The notes beneath the pieces were generated by a model, which saw only the letters and a program-made list of their open reading frames with translations, was not told the DNA's origin and searched no databases. A program made the translations under genes and the position numbers. Source: Cystobacter fuscus DSM 2262 (GTDB lineage: Bacteria > Myxococcota > Myxococcia > Myxococcales > Myxococcaceae). Taken from it: DNA of 64,000 bases. The stretch is from contig NZ_ANAH02000004.1 of assembly GCF_000335475.2 (NCBI RefSeq), forward strand, positions 248,001 through 312,000, given 5' to 3'. Below, piece by piece: positions 61,160 through 64,000 of this stretch; the stretch's first letter is position 1, and each line of letters begins with the position of its first letter.

Positions 61160-62329
61160 ATGTCCTCGCCCGCTCCCGCGCTCTCCTCCCCGGCGGCTTC
61201 GTCCGCTCCGGCCGTCCGCTTCGATGGGCTGTGGCTGTTCTCGCCCCGGGTGGACGTGAGCCTCGTGCTGGTGCCCGCGCTGCTCACGCTCGTGGCGGTG
61301 TGGCTGGCGGACACGACGGGGGAGGGGTACCAGGGGTACTCGTGGGCGCTGGGGCGGTGGGCGTCGCAGTACGTGCTCTTCAACGGCACACACGTCATCC
61401 TCACCTTCCTGCTGGTGGGCACGCGGCGCGAGCTGTTGCGCACCACGCCCTCACAGGGGTGGCTGCTGCTGGGAGCCTCCTCGGGGGTGTTCGCGGGGTG
61501 CCTGGGGGTGCTGTGGTACGCGGGCCAGCACGCGCCCCAGCTCAACCTGATGCTCGCCGCGTGCATCCACCTGCTGGCGGCGCACCATACGCTGTCGCAG
61601 GTGAAGGGGCTGTGGGCGCTGCACGGGCTGCGGGCGCGGGCCTCGGGAGCGCCCGCGCTGGGCGAGGCCGAGCGGCGGCTGCAGCGGGTGTTCGTCCCGC
61701 TCGCGCTGGTGCTGATGATGGCGCGCACGCTGGCGGTGCCGGTGACGGACGCGGCGGGGGACGTGCCGCTGGTGAACGTGGGGCAGGCGGAGAACGGGGC
61801 GCTGCCGCACGCCGTGACGTGGGTGCTGCTCGGGGTGTGGGGGGTGTTCGCGGGGCGACTGGTCCAGGCGCTGCGGGGGCCCGCGGGGATGAGCGGCCCG
61901 AGGCGGCTGTACGTGCTGAGTCACGTGGCGGTGGTGGGGGTGTACCTGGTGTGGCCGGCGTGGGGGGTGGTGCTCAGCGCGGGCATCCACGGCCTGGAGT
62001 ACCTCTTCCTCACGGGGAGGATGCTCGAGCCCACGCCGGGGGAGAGGGACGCGCGGCTGCGCGGGGGAGGGGTGTGGGCGGCGATGCTGGGGGTGATGCT
62101 GCCGCTCATCCTCGTGGGCGTGGCGCAGAGCCCCTTCGTGCCGCTGGTGGACTCGACGACGGGGGGAGCGGCCACGCGCTGGCTGTTGGGCCAGGAGCCC
62201 TTGTGGACGCTCGGGGTGACGGTGACCAACGCGCTGGTGCTCGCGCACTACTTCGCCGATGCCTTCCTCTACCGCTTCCGGATTCCCCGGGTGCGCGAGG
62301 TGACGCTCGGGCGGCTCGGCCTCGCGTGA
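61160..62329 (+). CDS. Multi-spanning membrane protein upstream of SitA-like toxin
   Basis: A 389-residue protein with about nine hydrophobic segments. Conserved-looking histidines occur in several: GTHVILTF, LLAAHHTLSQVKGLWALHG, AGIHGLEYLF and AHYFADAFLYRFRIPR. Histidines in membrane helices suggest metal or haem binding, or a lipid-modifying enzyme. I do not recognise the family. Its TGA overlaps the GTG of the SitA-like toxin gene by two bases, so the two are probably translated together, which is an unusual pairing. Confidence 0.7.
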   Translation: MSSPAPALSSPAASSAPAVRFDGLWLFSPRVDVSLVLVPALLTLVAVWLADTTGEGYQGYSWALGRWASQYVLFNGTHVILTFLLVGTRRELLRTTPSQGWLLLGASSGVFAGCLGVLWYAGQHAPQLNLMLAACIHLLAAHHTLSQVKGLWALHGLRARASGAPALGEAERRLQRVFVPLALVLMMARTLAVPVTDAAGDVPLVNVGQAENGALPHAVTWVLLGVWGVFAGRLVQALRGPAGMSGPRRLYVLSHVAVVGVYLVWPAWGVVLSAGIHGLEYLFLTGRMLEPTPGERDARLRGGGVWAAMLGVMLPLILVGVAQSPFVPLVDSTTGGAATRWLLGQEPLWTLGVTVTNALVLAHYFADAFLYRFRIPRVREVTLGRLGLA

Positions 62330-63987
62330 GGAACCCGACCGGATGGGGCGGCTGGCCGCTCATCGTCTTCTTCCTCTTCTTCCTCCACGCCGCGTGCGCC
62401 ACGGGTGTCTCCCGGAACAACGCCCGGGAGGGCTCCCACTCACCATCGCTCGAGTCCCCACCGGAGCCCGGGGAGCAGGCCGCGCTCACGGCGGAGCCCG
62501 GCTCCAAATCGGCCACCGTGTACGAGTTGGAATTCATGGAGCCGCGCGCTGTCCCCACCCGGCCGGTGCCCATCTCCCCGGGCGAGTTCCAGCAAACCTT
62601 CCGGCGGCTCGCCCGCGACGTGCGGCTGGCGCACGGGACGCCGCGGGAGGCCGCCCACGTGTTGCTGCGCCCCTCGCGCGAGCCGCGGCAAGACATCGAG
62701 ACGGTGGAGAGCGGGGGCGACTGGGAATGGGAGACGTACCGGGGCCAGGGCTATACCCTCGTGCCACGCAACCAGCCGGGCCCGGTGTTGCTCACCCCCG
62801 TGGCCGACGACGCCCTGAAGGCCTGGTACCTGAAGTGGTGTGAACACCGGGGCGGAGGAGACTGCCTGGGCCTGCTGGACGATGGGCCCTACCTGCGGGC
62901 GGATGACCGGCGGGTGTTGGCCCTCGCCCTCGCCCTGGGCCCGGTGCTCGACGAGACCTGGCGGACCCTGGCGCACGAGCTGATGGATGTGAGGGCGATG
63001 GTGTCCCTGGCCGTCTGGACGGTGGCAATCTATTGCATGATGTGGGTGGTGCCCGAACCCACCACCAAGGCACTGGCCGCCACCTTGACTGTGATTTTGA
63101 TGAGCTGGCTGGGGCTGGAGACCATGTGGGAGCTGATGGACGGGTACAGCCGCATGGCCGTGGCGGCGCACGAGGCCACCACCTTCGAGGAGCTGCGCGC
63201 GGCGGGTGACGCATTCGGCAAGGTGCTGGGAAAGGACGCGGCGCGGGCGCTGCTCCTGGCGGTGGCCTCACTCTCCGGGCGCACGATGGGCGAGGTGGCG
63301 GCACGGGTGAAGTCGCTTCCGGGCTTTGGCCTCGCGGGGAGACAGTGGAAGGCCCAGGGCGGAGCCGCCGTCATGAGCCGGGTGGAGGCCGAAGAGACGG
63401 CACTGGCACGGGAGGGGGCCCTGGCACGGGCGGTGGAAGCGGTGGAGATGGTGGCGACGTCTCCACAGAGTGGCTTCGCGGTGGTGATGCTCAAGCGGGG
63501 ACCGGGCGGTGGAGCGGGAAAGGCGCCAGGGGGCCGCTCTTGGGCAACCCTCATGCGTCACCGGGGCGGCAACCAACAGGTGGAACTCAGCGATGGCCAA
63601 CACTGGCATCTGCCACGTGGCAAGTCGGTGGCGGACATTCCCGCCGAGGACAGGGTGGGGGACATGATTCAGGAGGTCGTCACCCAGGCTGTGAAGGAAT
63701 GGGGGCCCCACAGGCTCTCGGCCAACGAAAGGCTCGCCATCGGCGAGGCCCAGAAGAAGGGCAAGTATTGGCTGGCGCGATTGTTGGAGCGAGAGGCCCG
63801 GGGGCGCTACGTGCACGCCAAGGTGGAAAAACAATTCCAAGCAAGCCTCAAGTGGAACCGCCAGGGTGTCGACATGGTTGACCTCAACACAGGCCGCCAA
63901 TACGAGATCCTCTCTGGGACAGAGTCGAATCTGGCGCGACATGGCAGGCGAATGGCGACTGAATTCTTCCGGATGATCACCTTTTAG
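62326..63987 (+). CDS. SitA-like polymorphic toxin lipoprotein, intact
   Basis: A 553-residue lipoprotein beginning at GTG overlapping the previous stop. The signal is short (GGWPLIVFFLFFLHAAC, lipobox cysteine C24). Residues 60-215 are a delivery region, hydrophobic segments lie at 215-275 (MVSLAVWTVAIYCMMWVV), then LMDGYSRMAVAAHEATTFEEL. A Gly-rich part is followed by RHRGGNQQVELSDGQHWHLP and GKYWLARLLEREARGRY. The C-terminal end GVDMVDLNTGRQYEILSGTE and FFRMITF resembles a nuclease-type tail with Asp and Glu. It is close to the broken copy at 32630-33672. Fits SitA toxins moved by outer membrane exchange; target unknown. Confidence 0.72.
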   Translation: MRNPTGWGGWPLIVFFLFFLHAACATGVSRNNAREGSHSPSLESPPEPGEQAALTAEPGSKSATVYELEFMEPRAVPTRPVPISPGEFQQTFRRLARDVRLAHGTPREAAHVLLRPSREPRQDIETVESGGDWEWETYRGQGYTLVPRNQPGPVLLTPVADDALKAWYLKWCEHRGGGDCLGLLDDGPYLRADDRRVLALALALGPVLDETWRTLAHELMDVRAMVSLAVWTVAIYCMMWVVPEPTTKALAATLTVILMSWLGLETMWELMDGYSRMAVAAHEATTFEELRAAGDAFGKVLGKDAARALLLAVASLSGRTMGEVAARVKSLPGFGLAGRQWKAQGGAAVMSRVEAEETALAREGALARAVEAVEMVATSPQSGFAVVMLKRGPGGGAGKAPGGRSWATLMRHRGGNQQVELSDGQHWHLPRGKSVADIPAEDRVGDMIQEVVTQAVKEWGPHRLSANERLAIGEAQKKGKYWLARLLEREARGRYVHAKVEKQFQASLKWNRQGVDMVDLNTGRQYEILSGTESNLARHGRRMATEFFRMITF

Positions 63988-63991
63988 AAAG

Positions 63992-64000
63992 ATGGCCATG
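63992..64000 (+). CDS. Start of probable immunity gene (cut by window end)
   Basis: ATGGCCATG begins four bases after the SitA-like stop, with AAAG just before it. By comparison with the gene at 33684-34316, which follows the related broken toxin, this should be the immunity gene. Only three codons are visible. Confidence 0.4.

Noticed and set aside
59268-61259. 663-codon plus-strand frame opposite the CapA-like gene
   Set aside because: Antisense shadow of a gene with clear CapA motifs; Gly/Ala/Arg-rich and without homology.
61231-62325. Extension of the SitA-like frame upstream of 62326
   Set aside because: The upstream part is out of frame with the membrane protein gene and lacks a signal peptide; the GTG at 62326 gives a proper lipoprotein start.

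Overview
The window is about 70% G+C chromosomal DNA from a myxobacterium, most likely a Cystobacterineae relative of Myxococcus, Archangium or Cystobacter. I base this on the rpmH-rnpA-yidD-yidC-khpB-mnmE cluster next to dnaA, a rsmG/mnmG pair, a parA-parB-bactofilin operon beside a large parS array, a Myxococcus-type DUF2381 (TIGR02268) protein, and many lipoprotein toxin/immunity genes of the kind seen around myxobacterial SitA systems. The species assignment is an inference from gene content; no rRNA gene is present.

Layout. 1-2153: a secreted nuclease-fold protein flanked by two paralogous genes of unknown function. 2291-4383: a GapN-like aldehyde dehydrogenase and a decayed HlyD/AaeA membrane-fusion remnant. 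4385-7339: a duplicated small-protein/lipoprotein unit around an Imm52-type immunity gene. 7749-9460: a lower-G+C two-gene unit of unknown function. 9745-10276: a transposase remnant. 10401-18118: an MFS transporter, CBS protein, site-2 protease, DUF2381/lipoprotein pair and the ergothioneine genes egtB-egtD. 18425-22822: lipoprotein, bacM, parB, parA and 13 parS sites. 23062-24203: a lipoprotein HNH-like toxin and SMI1/KNR4 immunity gene. 24309-26926: rsmG and mnmG. 27162-38792: an interposed block with two related lipoproteins, an epoxide hydrolase, an M16 protease, a broken SitA-like locus, an alpha/beta hydrolase, sppA and a Uma2 protein. 38899-43946: mnmE to rpmH. 44305-45660: dnaA. 45762-53648: coiled-coil protein, NAD(P)-binding protein, secretin-domain protein, methyltransferase, histidine kinase and a two-gene M16 pair. 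53801-56314: tandemly duplicated papain-fold toxin/immunity pairs, one toxin decayed. 56475-64000: thioesterase, MFS transporter, CapA-like lipoprotein, multi-spanning membrane protein and an intact SitA-like toxin whose immunity gene starts at the last bases.

How it works together. The core is the origin-side housekeeping region: replication initiation (dnaA), chromosome segregation (parA/parB with clustered parS and a bactofilin), membrane protein insertion (yidC/yidD/khpB), RNase P and L34, and tRNA/rRNA modification (mnmE, mnmG, rsmG). Inserted at many joints are small toxin-immunity loci, several with tandem copies, truncated toxins and orphan immunity genes. This suggests that the origin-proximal segment also serves as a repertoire of self-recognition genes. 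Start codons were chosen by Shine-Dalgarno position and family length; GTG starts are common here.
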